Numbered from the stretch's first letter, positions 34,481-46,242 are shown. The stretch is DNA of 64,000 bases from Psychrobacillus glaciei (GCF_008973485.1 NZ_CP031223.1:2480001-2544000); one strand, 5' to 3'. The notes: generated from the letters alone by a model not told the origin. Program-made: numbers and translations.

Positions 34481-36313
34481 TTATTTCTCAAAAGTTGCTA
34501 AAGATTTTTTTAACTGTATTGCCTCTTGAGCAAGCTGTAGAGCCTTTACCATATCAGTCATTTTCTCCGCTTCTTTTGCTTCGTGTAATTTTTGTTCAAT
34601 TTGCCGTTCTACCCGGTATTTTCTAATATGGCGCAAACAGTCCATGACTTCCTCTGTTTCATGATCTGGATCACGTTCTGAGAGCGCTGCTTCCATAACT
34701 ATTTTCTTCAGTTCTGTATCATTGATTACTTCTAAGAAGCGTTGGAAATCTCCTTCTGGATATTCTTCATAAAAACCCATTAGTCTTACATAAGCAGCTT
34801 CATAAGCATCTCTTATAAAAAATTGTTCACCAGAAATATTTCTAGCTATATCAATTACTTGAGGATTGTGGAGCATATGGGAAAGTAAAATCCTTTCTGC
34901 TCTTTCATCCGCTGTTAAAGTTCGCTTCTTTTTTTTCAATTCCGGATTTATTTGAAGAGGAGCTACAGATTGGTTTTTCGATTGCTTTGCTTTTTTCCCT
35001 TGAAGTTTCCTTAAATGCTGATAGATTGCTTCCTCTGAAACATTCGTTTCCTGCGAAATTTGTCGAATATATAAATCGCGCTCTACGGAAGAGTTTCTTT
35101 CACTCAGTATTTCCAATATTTCTTGAATATACTGCAAAGTATCATTTTCATTATTAAAGTTCTTGTCTCTTTTTAAAACAATCATCATAAAAGATAAATA
35201 GGAATGCGGTTTTTCAATAATTTTCGTTCGAAATGCCTCTTCACCAAAATTCTTTATATAATCATCCGGATCCATAGCATCTGGAATAATAGCTATCTCC
35301 GTTTGAATATTTTGAGCTTGGAGAGACGTCGAGGCTCTTTTAGACGCTTCCATACCAGCCTTATCCCCGTCATAACAAAGCGTAACATTGGATGTTAATC
35401 TGTTTAGTTTTGTTATATGTTGAGACGTCAATGCTGTACCCATTGTTGCAACACCATTAATTATACCCGCTTTTGCAGCCGCTATAACATCCAAAAAGCC
35501 TTCAAAAACGACTACATTGCGTTGCTTTCTAATATCAGGTCGAGCTTTATCTAAGTTATAAAGTACTTGGCTTTTTTGAAAAATTGGCGACTCTGGACTA
35601 TTTAAATATTTTGCCTCATTTTCGGATTTATTAAGAATTCTCCCTGAAAAGGCAATAACATGACCGCTTTCATCGAAAACAGGAAACATTATTCTCCCTC
35701 TAAAACGATCAAAATACTTCAATTCATTTTCTTTTCGGATAATGAGCCCAGTTTTCTCAATTTCTTTTAAATCCATACCTTTTCGCTCTAATAACGTTGT
35801 AAGTGCATCCCACTTTTGTAGGGACCAGCCAATTTTGTACTTTTCAATGATTTCTTTTGAAAACCCTCTTTCCTCTAAGTAATTTAATGCATTTTCCCCT
35901 TCTTCTGTATGAAGCAGTAAGTGATGAAAGTATTCACTTGCAAATTCATGTGCTTTTTTCATAATGACTACTTCTTTAGAAATGGGTGTTTTTACTTCTG
36001 AACTATTTGAGGAACTTTCTTCAATCGTTAATCCTATACGACTTCCAAGTTTACTTACCGCATCGTGGAATGAAAGATTTTCGATATCCATTAAAAAGGT
36101 AATAACATTTCCTCCAGCACCACAACCAAAACAATGGAAAATTTGTTTTTCTTGCGTTACTGAAAAAGATGGTGTTTGTTCCCCATGGAAAGGGCATAAA
36201 CCAAAATAATTTCTCCCTCTTTTCGTAAGTTGAACATATTCGCTAACTAAATCGACGATATCATTGTTATTTCTAACTTGTTCGATAAGCTCTTCTTCTA
36301 TACGATTCGTCAT
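34481..36313 (-). CDS. dnaG: DNA primase
   Basis: Makes RNA primers at the replication fork together with the helicase. The 610-residue product has the CHC2 zinc ribbon (C40, H43, C61, C64), the core and TOPRIM domain ([12 protein letters not shown] around 268, LCYDGDKAG around 315), and a C-terminal helicase-binding domain (about 455-610). A longer frame extends 46 codons upstream without a ribosome site; ATG 36313 ([14 protein letters not shown]) is the family start with GATGGTG before it. It is co-transcribed with rpoD. Confidence 0.96.
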   Translation of the reverse strand: MTNRIEEELIEQVRNNNDIVDLVSEYVQLTKRGRNYFGLCPFHGEQTPSFSVTQEKQIFHCFGCGAGGNVITFLMDIENLSFHDAVSKLGSRIGLTIEESSSNSSEVKTPISKEVVIMKKAHEFASEYFHHLLLHTEEGENALNYLEERGFSKEIIEKYKIGWSLQKWDALTTLLERKGMDLKEIEKTGLIIRKENELKYFDRFRGRIMFPVFDESGHVIAFSGRILNKSENEAKYLNSPESPIFQKSQVLYNLDKARPDIRKQRNVVVFEGFLDVIAAAKAGIINGVATMGTALTSQHITKLNRLTSNVTLCYDGDKAGMEASKRASTSLQAQNIQTEIAIIPDAMDPDDYIKNFGEEAFRTKIIEKPHSYLSFMMIVLKRDKNFNNENDTLQYIQEILEILSERNSSVERDLYIRQISQETNVSEEAIYQHLRKLQGKKAKQSKNQSVAPLQINPELKKKKRTLTADERAERILLSHMLHNPQVIDIARNISGEQFFIRDAYEAAYVRLMGFYEEYPEGDFQRFLEVINDTELKKIVMEAALSERDPDHETEEVMDCLRHIRKYRVERQIEQKLHEAKEAEKMTDMVKALQLAQEAIQLKKSLATFEK

Positions 36314-36491
36314 TATTTCACCATCTTTACTTGCTATTTGATTTAATTCGAGAGAATTAATAAAATTCCTGCAAGAATCGACAAAATAATTCATAAAAAA
36401 AGTTTCATAGATAAAATATTCTTTTTTCCACAAATAATAATTATAAATCATTTCATTTTATTAATCTATTACTTTATTCGATAGAGAATAC

Positions 36492-36520
36492 AAAAAAACC
36501 TTTTCACAAATGTGAATCGG
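36492..36520 (-). terminator. Terminator of the ccpN-ppsR unit
   Basis: Minus-strand stem TTCACA / TGTGAA extended by weaker pairs (CCGA..AAGG), followed by seven T. Confidence 0.75.
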
Positions 36521-36532
36521 CTCTTTTTCTTT

Positions 36533-37345
36533 TTAATTATTTTTAAAGATATGATTAATAACTTCATTCGCAGTTTCTTCTACAGCTCTATTTGTCACAT
36601 CAATTACACGACAACCGATTCTTCGAACAACTTTATCAAAGTGTTTTATCTCATCATTTATCCGTTCTATTTTAGCATAACTAGCATCATCATTTAAACC
36701 AATTGCTATTAATCTTTCTTTTCGAATAAAATTGAGCTTTTCCGGAGTAATAACAAGACCAAAACATTTTGCTGGATCAATTTGAAAAAGTTCCTCCGGC
36801 GGCTCTACTTCTGGAACAAGTGGCACATTTGCAACTTTATATCTCTTATTAGCTAAATATTGGGATAATGGCGTTTTGGATGTTCTCGAAACACCAATTA
36901 AAACAATATCAGCTTGTAGCAAGCCCCTAGGATCCCTTCCATCATCGTACTTTACCGCAAATTCTATGGCTTCTATTTTTTTGAAATAGTCTTCATCCAA
37001 TTTACGAACTAATCCAGGTTCTTCAAATGGTTTTTCACCTAAACTGTTTTCTAATAAGTTAAGTACTGGACCGATTAAATCTACGGATTCTAATTGATAT
37101 TGTTTACAGCACTCTATCAGTGCATCCCTCATATTTGTTTGAACAAGTGTATACAAAATAATAGCATTCTGTTCTTTCGCAAGTTCCGTAATTTCTTTAA
37201 TATGATCTATCGAATCAATATGCGGGAATCTTTTCAATTTTGTATGCTGAAGACCAGGTCTAAATTGGCTTATCGCCGCTTTCGCTACTAATTCACCAGT
37301 CTCCCCGATAGAATCTGAGACGATAAATAGGTTAAGCATTTTCAT
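36533..37345 (-). CDS. yqfL: Pyruvate, phosphate dikinase regulatory protein (DUF299, YqfL)
   Basis: Bifunctional ADP-dependent kinase and Pi-dependent phosphorylase family that controls PPDK or PEP synthase; in B. subtilis YqfL is connected with CcpN control of gluconeogenesis. The 270-residue product has the P-loop GVSRTSKTPLSQYLA near 148-162, the opening NLFIVSDSIGETGE and KDPRGL-like GRDPRGLLQADIVL. A GTG start five codons upstream coincides with the GAGGGGG ribosome site, so ATG 37345 is chosen. It follows ccpN by 11 bases, the conserved ccpN-yqfL pair. Confidence 0.93.
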   Translation of the reverse strand: MKMLNLFIVSDSIGETGELVAKAAISQFRPGLQHTKLKRFPHIDSIDHIKEITELAKEQNAIILYTLVQTNMRDALIECCKQYQLESVDLIGPVLNLLENSLGEKPFEEPGLVRKLDEDYFKKIEAIEFAVKYDDGRDPRGLLQADIVLIGVSRTSKTPLSQYLANKRYKVANVPLVPEVEPPEELFQIDPAKCFGLVITPEKLNFIRKERLIAIGLNDDASYAKIERINDEIKHFDKVVRRIGCRVIDVTNRAVEETANEVINHIFKNN

Positions 37346-37356
37346 AGTTTTCCCCC

Positions 37357-37995
37357 TCACAAATCGTGGTCATCGGCTAATGATAGGAAAGCACGTGTGA
37401 TATTCGTTTTCGTTATTCTTCCAACTACCTCTAAACCATCTTTTCGTATCTTTACAACAGGTAATGAATCAATTTGTCGACTCATTAATTTATTTGCGAC
37501 ATCTATAATCGTATCTTCTTTCAAACAGTACGTGACATTTGGCATTCTAGTCATAATCATATGTACTGGAATTTTATTTAAATCCTGATTTCCAATACTA
37601 GTTCGCAGAAAATCTTTCCTTGAAAGCACTCCAGATAACAGTGATGTTTTATCAACTACAAATAATGACCCTACATCTTCTAAAAACATATGGCATATAG
37701 CATCATAAACAGTCATGCTTTCCTCTACAACAACAGGTATAGACTGAAAGTTTTTTACACGCATTTGAGCAATATTATCTGCAATAGATTGACTTGTTTT
37801 CTTTCCGGAATAAAAATAACCAACTCGCGGACGAGCATCTAGAAATCCAGCCATTGTTAAAATTGCAAGATCGGGTCTTAACGTAGACCGCGTTAAATGT
37901 AGTCGTTCTGCAATTTGTTCTCCTGTAATGGGGCCGTTTCCTTTTACAATGTCCAAAATCTCATTTTGCCGTTTGTTGAGTTCGATCGGACTCAC
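37357..37995 (-). CDS. ccpN: Transcriptional repressor CcpN
   Basis: Represses gluconeogenic genes (gapB, pckA in B. subtilis) in the presence of glucose. The 212-residue product has an N-terminal winged helix (NKRQNEILDIVK, ERLHLTRSTLRPDLAIL) and two CBS domains (about 75-135 and 140-205), which sense nucleotides. The start is GTG 37995 (SPIELNKRQ), which matches the N-terminus of the B. subtilis protein; the upstream TTGAGGCG is close to it. It heads the ccpN-yqfL operon and is divergent from glyS. CcpN targets cannot be read from this window. Confidence 0.93.
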   Translation of the reverse strand: MSPIELNKRQNEILDIVKGNGPITGEQIAERLHLTRSTLRPDLAILTMAGFLDARPRVGYFYSGKKTSQSIADNIAQMRVKNFQSIPVVVEESMTVYDAICHMFLEDVGSLFVVDKTSLLSGVLSRKDFLRTSIGNQDLNKIPVHMIMTRMPNVTYCLKEDTIIDVANKLMSRQIDSLPVVKIRKDGLEVVGRITKTNITRAFLSLADDHDL

Positions 37996-38057
37996 CGCCT
38001 CAAAGTGTTATACTTAATACTCAATTATTGTAGCACATAATAATACCACTATCAAAA

Positions 38058-38169
38058 TAAGAAAAGTGCAAGCGTCCTTTACAAGCAAGATGTCATTACT
38101 ATTTATAGATTGCTTTGGACGAAACATCGGCTACACTATTACGGAGAAGTTTCGTAGCGTGAAGTGACC
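38058..38169 (+). repeat. Dispersed modular repeat, copy F (head only)
   Basis: Keeps the head TAAGAAAAGTGCAAGCG, the TTGCTTTGGACGAAACATCG block, GGCTACACTATTACGG and the 5' arm of the first hairpin (GCGTGAAGTGACC), then stops. The remainder up to the glyS promoter (38170-38268) is unrelated and contains a local GACGAGC/GCTTGC-rich stretch. It lies between divergent ccpN and glyS. Confidence 0.75.
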
Positions 38170-38268
38170 ACTAAAAAATTTTAGCGCTGCGGTAAATTTA
38201 TTTGCGACGAGCTTGCAGAGGAAGGCTAGTTTTTTAAATATTTAACTTCGAGCGTTGTCGACCTATTA

Positions 38269-38297
38269 TTGCGAAGTAAACATACTCGTGTTACAAT
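38269..38297 (+). promoter_or_regulatory. Sigma-A promoter of glyS
   Basis: TTGCGA and TACAAT separated by exactly 17 bases, ending about 22 bases before the T-box leader structure begins. Confidence 0.75.
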
Positions 38298-38319
38298 AGC
38301 AACAAATAATAAAGCGTTG

Positions 38320-38497
38320 AAGAGGATTATAAGTACTGTAAAATGAGCGAGTGGTGATAGTGAAAGTCCACATTACAGGAAACGGCAACTCGGAGCTTAT
38401 GCTTTTAAAGAGGATTGTGTTGAACAATCAATCGGGGTGGAACCGCGGGTATAATACTCGTCCCCGGGCTAATTTGGCCCGGAGACGAGTTTTTTTA
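38320..38497 (+). promoter_or_regulatory. Glycine T-box riboswitch of glyS
   Basis: Leader RNA that senses uncharged tRNA-Gly. Stem I upper helix is CTGTAA (38336-38341) with TTACAG; the internal specifier loop is formed by AGTA (38332-38335) and GAAACGGCA, giving GGC (Gly codon) at 38384-38386. A stem III hairpin GATTGT/ACAATC follows (38414-38430). The T-box GGGTGGAACCGCGG is at 38435-38448, with TGGA matching a tRNA ending UCCA. The terminator ACTCGTC..CGGGC / GCCCG..GACGAGT plus seven T is at 38456-38497. The compact layout without stem II is like the B. subtilis glyQS leader. Confidence 0.93.
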
Positions 38498-38538
38498 TTG
38501 CCCACTTTAAAAGGCATTCAAAAAATGGAGGTATTTCA

Positions 38539-39921
38539 ATGACAAATTCAATGGAAAAAGTAGTAAGTTTAGCAAAGCATAGAGGGTTTGTTTTCCCTGG
38601 TTCAGAAATTTATGGTGGACTCGCAAATACTTGGGATTACGGTCCACTTGGCGTCGAATTAAAAAACAATGTTAAAAAAGCATGGTGGAAAAAGTTTGTG
38701 CAAGAGTCACCATATAATGTTGGCTTAGATGCAGCTATTTTAATGAACCCAAAAACTTGGGTAGCTTCTGGTCATATAGGAAACTTTAATGATCCTATGA
38801 TTGACTGTAAAAAATGTAAATCTCGTCATCGTGTGGATAAAATTATTGAAGATGCTCTTGATAAAAAAGGAATTGAAATGGTTATTGATGGTCTTTCATT
38901 TGAAAAAATGGAAGACATCATGCTAGAACACGATGTAGTATGTCCAACATGTGGCGCTTTTGATTACACAGAAATTCGCCAGTTCAACTTAATGTTTAAA
39001 ACATTTCAAGGCGTGACTGAGGCATCTACCAATGAAATCTTTTTGCGCCCTGAAACGGCACAAGGAATATTTGTAAACTACAAGAACGTACAACGTTCTA
39101 TGCGTAAAAAAATGCCTTTTGGTATTGCGCAAGTAGGTAAAAGTTTCCGTAACGAGATTACACCAGGTAACTTCACATTCCGTACAAGAGAATTCGAACA
39201 AATGGAATTAGAATTCTTCTGTAAACCAGGGGAAGATATGGAATGGTTTGAATTCTGGCGTAATTATTGTAAAGAATGGTTATTGAATTTAGGTGTCGCT
39301 GAAAATAGCATTCGTTTACGTGATCACTCAGAAGACGAGCTTTCTCATTATTCTAATGCAACAACTGATATTGAATATAAATTCCCATTTGGTTGGGGAG
39401 AGCTATGGGGTATTGCAGATAGAACAGACTTTGACTTAAAGCAGCATATGGAGCATTCAGGAGAAGATTTCAACTATATTGATCCAATTACAAATGAAAG
39501 ATATGTACCATATTGTATCGAGCCATCTTTAGGCGCTGACCGTGTAACCCTTGCATTCCTTTGTGAAGCTTTTGATGAAGAGCAATTAGAAGGTGACGAT
39601 ACTCGTACAGTATTGCGCTTCCACCCTGCTCTTGCACCGATAAAGGCAGCAATTTTACCATTATCGAAAAAGTTATCGGAAGGTGCTACTTCGTTGTTCT
39701 CAGAGCTAAGCAAACACTTTATGGTAGACTATGATGAATCTCAATCAATTGGTAAACGCTATCGTCGTCAAGATGAAATTGGTACTCCATTCTGTATCAC
39801 ATACGATTTCGATTCAGAAACGGACAATCAAGTAACGGTTCGTCACCGTGATTCTATGGAACAAACAAGAATGCCAATTGCTGAAGTTAAAGCATATATC
39901 GAAAGTCAATTACAATTTTAG
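38539..39921 (+). CDS. glyS: Glycyl-tRNA synthetase, single-chain dimeric type
   Basis: Charges tRNA-Gly with glycine. The 460-residue product is the alpha2 class IIA enzyme related to archaeal/eukaryotic GlyRS, with [20 protein letters not shown], zinc-binding CKKC and CPTC in the insertion, motif 2 ([19 protein letters not shown]), the [10 protein letters not shown] substrate region, motif 3 ([13 protein letters not shown]) and an anticodon-binding domain (about 360-455). B. subtilis uses the unrelated alpha/beta GlyQS at the same locus, while the B. cereus group has the single-chain form; so the enzyme type differs while locus and T-box control are kept. ATG 38539 has ATGGAGGT upstream. 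Confidence 0.96.
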   Translation: MTNSMEKVVSLAKHRGFVFPGSEIYGGLANTWDYGPLGVELKNNVKKAWWKKFVQESPYNVGLDAAILMNPKTWVASGHIGNFNDPMIDCKKCKSRHRVDKIIEDALDKKGIEMVIDGLSFEKMEDIMLEHDVVCPTCGAFDYTEIRQFNLMFKTFQGVTEASTNEIFLRPETAQGIFVNYKNVQRSMRKKMPFGIAQVGKSFRNEITPGNFTFRTREFEQMELEFFCKPGEDMEWFEFWRNYCKEWLLNLGVAENSIRLRDHSEDELSHYSNATTDIEYKFPFGWGELWGIADRTDFDLKQHMEHSGEDFNYIDPITNERYVPYCIEPSLGADRVTLAFLCEAFDEEQLEGDDTRTVLRFHPALAPIKAAILPLSKKLSEGATSLFSELSKHFMVDYDESQSIGKRYRRQDEIGTPFCITYDFDSETDNQVTVRHRDSMEQTRMPIAEVKAYIESQLQF

Positions 39922-39928
39922 TTTAATT

Positions 39929-39966
39929 AATCCTGATCAGACAAAAGTCTGATCAGGATTTTTGTT
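39929..39966 (+). terminator. Terminator of glyS
   Basis: Perfect 13-bp stem ATCCTGATCAGAC / GTCTGATCAGGAT with AAAA loop, followed by TTTTG. Confidence 0.93.
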
Positions 39967-40036
39967 TGAATTTGGAGAAACTTTGACAAATGACACCTTG
40001 TAGCTTAGGGTATTTTCTCTAAGTGCATGGAATTTC

Positions 40037-40181
40037 TAGGGGCATATAACTTCTCGGTAGGGGCATATAGGACAGGTTTAGGGGCTCATAAGCATCTCTT
40101 TAGGGGCGGAGGGATTTTTGTAGGTCATATAGCTTCTCTGTAGTGGCTTATAGGACTAGGCTAGGGGCATTTTGGGGCGGG
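40037..40181. repeat. Imperfect 21-bp tandem repeat array
   Basis: Seven units start with TAG(G/T) at 40037, 40058, 40079, 40101, 40121, 40141 and 40162, so the period is 20-22 bases. Typical unit: TAGGGGCATATA followed by a variable (G/A)(C/G)TTCTC(T/G)G or GGACAGG part. It lies between the convergent glyS and recO genes, has no coding potential and no clear palindrome. The rest of this 300-base gap shows nothing else apart from the two terminators. Confidence 0.8.
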
Positions 40182-40242
40182 TGAAATCAAGCACGTGGCG
40201 GTCTGCTATAAGCGGAGTTCCTATTCTTCCGTTTCACTCCAT

Positions 40243-40293
40243 GAAAAAAGATCCAAGTAGGAAGAGTTAATCTTCCGTCCCTGGATCTTTTTT
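40243..40293 (-). terminator. Terminator of recO
   Basis: Minus-strand stem AAAGATCCA..GGAAGA / TCTTCC..TGGATCTTT followed by TTT, with internal mismatches. The recO stop codon lies in the loop region. Confidence 0.8.
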
Positions 40294-41049
40294 TGGCGTA
40301 TAAAATTCTGGCGTTTTCTCCATTTGGTCAAGGAACCCTTGTGACTTTAGTCGTAAACCTACTTGCTCGCTATAAATCGTACGTACAATTTTTTTAATAA
40401 AACCCTTTGTTTCTTTTTTTAATGCCAGCTTTCCTACTTGATCAATAGGTACTGTATAAAATGTTCGAATAAGTTTGACTTGTGCTGGCGTCAGTCTTAT
40501 CAAGTATCGATCTATCGAGAAACATCGATGACATAAAAATCCAATTTGAGCAAAGGAAAATGCAAACTCGCCATCTGTTGCCCCACAATTCACACACTGG
40601 TGTAATACGGGATAAATTCCAGCAGTAGGTAGCAGTTTCCATTCAACAAATAGACTAATTGCCTCCGGGTCATAGTCTTCCGAAATGGCTTGAAGTGCCT
40701 GTTGTAAGATTGTAAATAGATGGGGTTTCGGAGATTCATCATCGATTAGCTTGTCTACTAATTCCATAATGAAGCTAGCATAAGCAGTAGTGAAAATATC
40801 TTCACGAATCGACCGCATAGAATCGATGATTTCTCCTTGTTGAAGAGTACCCATGCCTCTCCCTTGTTGTACTAAAAAATAGGCATATGTAAACGGCTGC
40901 GAAATGGAGGCTAAACGACTCGTGGGCTTTTTCGCTCCACGAGCCATTGCTGCTCTTTTTCCAAGTTCTCTAGAAAAAATGGTAACAATCTTATCCGTTT
41001 CCCCATATGAAGAAGCTCGCAAGACTATCCCCTCTACTTTTTGGAGCAA
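40267..41049 (-). CDS. recO: DNA repair protein RecO
   Basis: Recombination mediator that helps load RecA at gaps and anneals single strands. The 260-residue product has the N-terminal OB fold (KVEGIVLRASSYGETDKIVTIF, ARGAKKPTSRLASISQPF) and the C-terminal zinc-finger region with CVNC and CHRC (about 151-178). The start is TTG 41049, directly matching the family N-terminus, with GGGAAGG upstream; no ATG fits. It follows era after 54 bases; the small yqzL gene that lies between era and recO in B. subtilis is not present. Confidence 0.94.
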   Translation of the reverse strand: MLQKVEGIVLRASSYGETDKIVTIFSRELGKRAAMARGAKKPTSRLASISQPFTYAYFLVQQGRGMGTLQQGEIIDSMRSIREDIFTTAYASFIMELVDKLIDDESPKPHLFTILQQALQAISEDYDPEAISLFVEWKLLPTAGIYPVLHQCVNCGATDGEFAFSFAQIGFLCHRCFSIDRYLIRLTPAQVKLIRTFYTVPIDQVGKLALKKETKGFIKKIVRTIYSEQVGLRLKSQGFLDQMEKTPEFYTPKKDPGTED

Positions 41050-41103
41050 TCGCCTTCCCTTCCTTCTTTATCATCTGTGCAAATCTCAGCGTTTTCGAAT
41101 TTC

Positions 41104-42781
<1,678 letters not shown>

Positions 42782-42795
<14 letters not shown>

Positions 42796-43267
42796 GGCCT
42801 TCACGTTTCAAACCAAAAGCTTGTAGTATTGTTTCTTGTAGACCAAACATTACTTTTTCTTCTTCTTTCGTCCCATGATCGTAACCAAGGAGATGTAAAA
42901 AACCATGAACAGCTAAAAAGCAAAGCTCTCTTTCAAATGTATGAGCATATGATTCTGCTTGTTCGTTTGCACGGTCTACAGAAATTACAATGTCTCCCAA
43001 AAGCGTTGGGATATCCGCATCTTTTATCACTATCTCACCATCACCCATTTCTTCCATAGCAAATGAAATCACATCGGTTGGAACATCTTTTTTTCGATAA
43101 GTACGATTGATTTCTTGAATAGCATCGTTTGTAACAAACGTTACACTAACTTCACTTCCATCTTTTACTTTTTGTTGCTCTGCGGCAAATTGCAATACTT
43201 TTCCTACAAGTTCAATCGTTTGTTCAGCTAATGTATTTGTCTCATCCATTACATCAAGTTCTAGCAT
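42782..43267 (-). CDS. ybeY: Endoribonuclease YbeY
   Basis: Metal-dependent RNase for 16S rRNA 3' maturation and ribosome quality control. The 161-residue product has the zinc motif [11 protein letters not shown] (about 121-131) and the conserved [16 protein letters not shown] near 54-69. ATG 43267 has AAAGGTGG upstream. It sits between pgpH and dgkA as in B. subtilis (yqfG). Confidence 0.96.
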
Positions 43268-43285
43268 TCTATTACCACCTTTTTT

Positions 43286-45397
43286 TTATTTTGGATACTC
43301 TATTCTTGAATGAAAAATACCATTCATTGTAGTATAAAAGCTCTCCTTTATTTGCTTTATTTCACGCAAAGATAAGTCACATTCATCAAACTGTCCATCT
43401 TGAAGCTTATCTTTAATGATTGATTCGATTAGTGCATGAACTTTTTCTGCGCTTGGTTCTTTCATTGAACGAACTGCAGCCTCTACACTATCCGCAACTG
43501 AAATTATGGCATTTTCCTTTGTTTGAGGCTTAGGCCCATTATACCTAAATTCTTGTTCTTTTACTTTATCATTTTGTTCATTCGCTTTGTAATAAAAGAA
43601 CTTCAACAAACTTGTCCCATGATGTTGTTCTGCAACATCCACAATTTCTTTCGGCATTTTATGCTTACGTAGAATATTAGCTCCATCTACTGCATGAGCA
43701 ATAATAATATCACGACTTGCTTCAGGAGGTAAATTATCATGTGGATTATACCCATTCATTTGATTTTCAATAAAAAAGCCGGGCCTTTTCGTTTTACCAA
43801 TGTCATGATAATAGCAACTAACTCTCGCTAACAAGCCATTAGCTCCTATTGCCTCGCAAGCGGCTTCCGCTAAGTTTGCAACCATTACACTATGATGATA
43901 TGTTCCCGGTGTTTCTGTTAATATTTTTTTTAGTAACGGATGGTTAGGATTTGATAATTCAATTAGTTTCATAGTAGATAGGATCCCAAATGCCGATTCA
44001 AAAAAAGGCAATATTCCGATTGTTAATGCACCTGATAGAATACCTGATAATATTGCTGCTCCTATATAAAATAGTAAATCGGTTAAACCATATGTCGTTT
44101 TTGTCATTAGTAAATAAAAAACGATAAATATTATGTTAACGGATGCAACAATTAAACTGGAACGAAGGATTTGAGAATTATGCCGCATTCTTTGTAATGC
44201 AAAAATCCCTGAAATCCCTCCAAATAAAATATATAACGAGATTTCCATTTGAAATACATTCGTATAACCTTCTTGAAATATAAATCCAGCATAAGCTGCA
44301 ATAATAATGGTCGTGATAAAGGCCATTCGTTCATTAACCAAAAGGTATACGAGCATCGACACAATGGCTGTTGGAAAAATAAAAGCTATCACAACATCGA
44401 AATTGTAGGATATAAACTGTAAAACTTTCATCATTAGAACAGATACAAATAAACTAAACAGAACTACTAGTAAGGATTTCGAACTTTCGACCGTTTTATC
44501 CTTTCCATTTATCGTTTGAATATACAATACCCACATTGTTAACAATACGAATAACGCCACTCCAACGATAGGTTTATAAGAAAATTTATTTGTAAGCATT
44601 CCTAAAAGCTTCAGTTGTCTATAAACTTCCCGATCAATAATTCCACCTTTTTGAACGAGAATTTGTCCTTGTAAAATTCTTGTTGGATCAACACTTGCTT
44701 TTGCTTGCTCTAATCGTAATTCTGTTAGTTCTTTATTTTCAATGTCTGTTTCGACAATGCTAAAACGAGCGATGGATACAAGCGCATTTATATACGAATG
44801 CGAATAATTAAAGGATTTCCTAACTTTCTCCTCTAATTCTTTTTTCTGTTCCGGAACTTTTTCTAATCGAATTCTTTCACTCAAAGTCTCTTTTACAAAG
44901 GAAACTAGTGTCTCGCTAGATTGAGTTAGCGTAGTAGGACTTTGGCTAAGGAGCGCCGTTAAAGCATCTTCACTTAAATATACATTACTTGCATTATCAG
45001 CAATTTTCTCCATTTCTTTTTTTAACTTATTGAGTTGACTAGTTCTACTTTCCATTTCCTCTGCTGGGATCGCTTCTTTTTTGATTTCTATAACACTATC
45101 AAATATAGATCGAATAATCGCAACTTGATTATCCGCGGTTTCTTCTTGGAATTGATAATAAGGTTGAATTTCTGCTGCTACTTTTTCACGTTCTTGTTCT
45201 GTTTTCACACTATCTTCCATTGTTTTGACGGATCTAATGGTTTCAGGAGATAACTGAAATTCTTTAATATCATATGTATTTTCCTTTACATTCCCTATTA
45301 ACAATAAAAACATAATAATTGCAGTAATAGAAATGATAATTAAAGGGAGATGCTTATAATTGCTCCACTGCTTCATTTTCAATAAGATAGAATTCAC
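43286..45397 (-). CDS. pgpH: 7TM-HD phosphodiesterase PgpH (c-di-AMP)
   Basis: Membrane HD-domain phosphodiesterase; in Listeria the homologue PgpH breaks down c-di-AMP. The 703-residue product has one N-terminal helix, a large extracellular region (about 40-265), seven membrane helices (about 275-465) and a cytoplasmic HD domain with H..YHHSVMVANLAEAA, CYYHDIGK (HD pair), AHAVDGANIL and EQHHGTSLL. The start is GTG 45397 with GGGAGATGAG upstream; an in-frame ATG seven codons later is possible. In B. subtilis yqfF follows phoH directly; here 3.3 kb of repeats and an IS separate them. Confidence 0.93.
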   Translation of the reverse strand: MNSILLKMKQWSNYKHLPLIIISITAIIMFLLLIGNVKENTYDIKEFQLSPETIRSVKTMEDSVKTEQEREKVAAEIQPYYQFQEETADNQVAIIRSIFDSVIEIKKEAIPAEEMESRTSQLNKLKKEMEKIADNASNVYLSEDALTALLSQSPTTLTQSSETLVSFVKETLSERIRLEKVPEQKKELEEKVRKSFNYSHSYINALVSIARFSIVETDIENKELTELRLEQAKASVDPTRILQGQILVQKGGIIDREVYRQLKLLGMLTNKFSYKPIVGVALFVLLTMWVLYIQTINGKDKTVESSKSLLVVLFSLFVSVLMMKVLQFISYNFDVVIAFIFPTAIVSMLVYLLVNERMAFITTIIIAAYAGFIFQEGYTNVFQMEISLYILFGGISGIFALQRMRHNSQILRSSLIVASVNIIFIVFYLLMTKTTYGLTDLLFYIGAAILSGILSGALTIGILPFFESAFGILSTMKLIELSNPNHPLLKKILTETPGTYHHSVMVANLAEAACEAIGANGLLARVSCYYHDIGKTKRPGFFIENQMNGYNPHDNLPPEASRDIIIAHAVDGANILRKHKMPKEIVDVAEQHHGTSLLKFFYYKANEQNDKVKEQEFRYNGPKPQTKENAIISVADSVEAAVRSMKEPSAEKVHALIESIIKDKLQDGQFDECDLSLREIKQIKESFYTTMNGIFHSRIEYPK

Positions 45398-45479
45398 TTT
45401 ACTCTCATCTCCCTTATTACTTATAAATTTATTATACCTTACTTTTAGATTGATATAAAAATAATTCCAAATTTACATA

Positions 45480-45890
45480 TAAGAAAAGCGCAAGCATCCT
45501 TTAGGTGCACCTGTTCATAACCAATTCCCGAGTGCTTTGGACTAAACCTCAGCTACACTATTACCATAGTAATTTGGCTCGTGAAGTGACTGTGTCACTT
45601 CACGAGCTTTTTTTCGGTAATCTTGTGGCAGATGTTTTTCCATAGCCCCTTGAAATCTGAAGAGACATGGTGCATTAGGTATGGTTCATGAGAGAATAGA
45701 TCCTTCTCTACTCTTTTAAAAGTGGACGAAGATACAATTTCGTCCACTCGGCGCTACTATATTAATAAATGCTATCTATTTTTTTTCAGTTTCTATCAAT
45801 TCTAATCAACTACCCACTTACTCATGAATACTGTGTTACGTAAAAGTAAAAAACAAATAAGATCAAGCCCTTTAAGATTTGAAAAACAAC
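45480..45890 (+). repeat. Dispersed modular repeat, copy G
   Basis: Near-complete copy. The first hairpin is GCTCGTGAAGTGAC / GTCACTTCACGAGC plus seven T, different in sequence from copies C and E but equally well paired. The second hairpin is GTGGACGAA / TTCGTCCAC, also paired although two bases changed on both arms relative to GCGGACGAA / TTCGTCCGC. The tail CTCATGAATACTGTG and AAAAGTAAAAAAC follows. It lies upstream of pgpH, in opposite orientation to it. Confidence 0.85.
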
Positions 45891-46242
45891 ATATAAACAC
45901 TCATGACTGTTGATTATCACATTTTTTCCAACTAATACATTTTAGTTAATGTACGATTAGTTTTCCGTCTTACTATAGATAAAATGTGCAACATATAATC
46001 TAAATCGAGCCCGCTGGAATTTCGCGCTACGGTCTTCGAATAACGCTATTCACGCAGGAGTCTCATACCTTCGCGCGAAATTCAACTTTATGTAGTATTT
46101 TCAAGAAATAAAATCCAATAAGTGGATAAGCGAGATAAATCACGCGGTGAACACGACAAACGTCTCAACAGAAATTTTTAACTTGGCATATGATAACAGT
46201 TATTAAATGCGCACTATAGATATAGTGCGTCTTAGTAAACTT
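45891..46242. other. Gene-free stretch with two palindromes
   Basis: No gene seen. At 46017-46083 perfect 11-bp inverted arms GAATTTCGCGC / GCGCGAAATTC enclose 45 bases containing GCAGGAGTCTC, a decayed relative of the GC-rich repeat. At 46210-46229 a 9-bp perfect hairpin CGCACTATA / TATAGTGCG has a 2-base loop and no T tract. Confidence 0.5.

Noticed and set aside
38351-38542. 63-codon + frame before glyS
   Set aside because: Lies inside the T-box leader and terminator; the RNA structure explains the sequence.
40037-40181. Tandem array considered as a CRISPR
   Set aside because: Units are directly adjacent without unique spacers and no cas genes are near.
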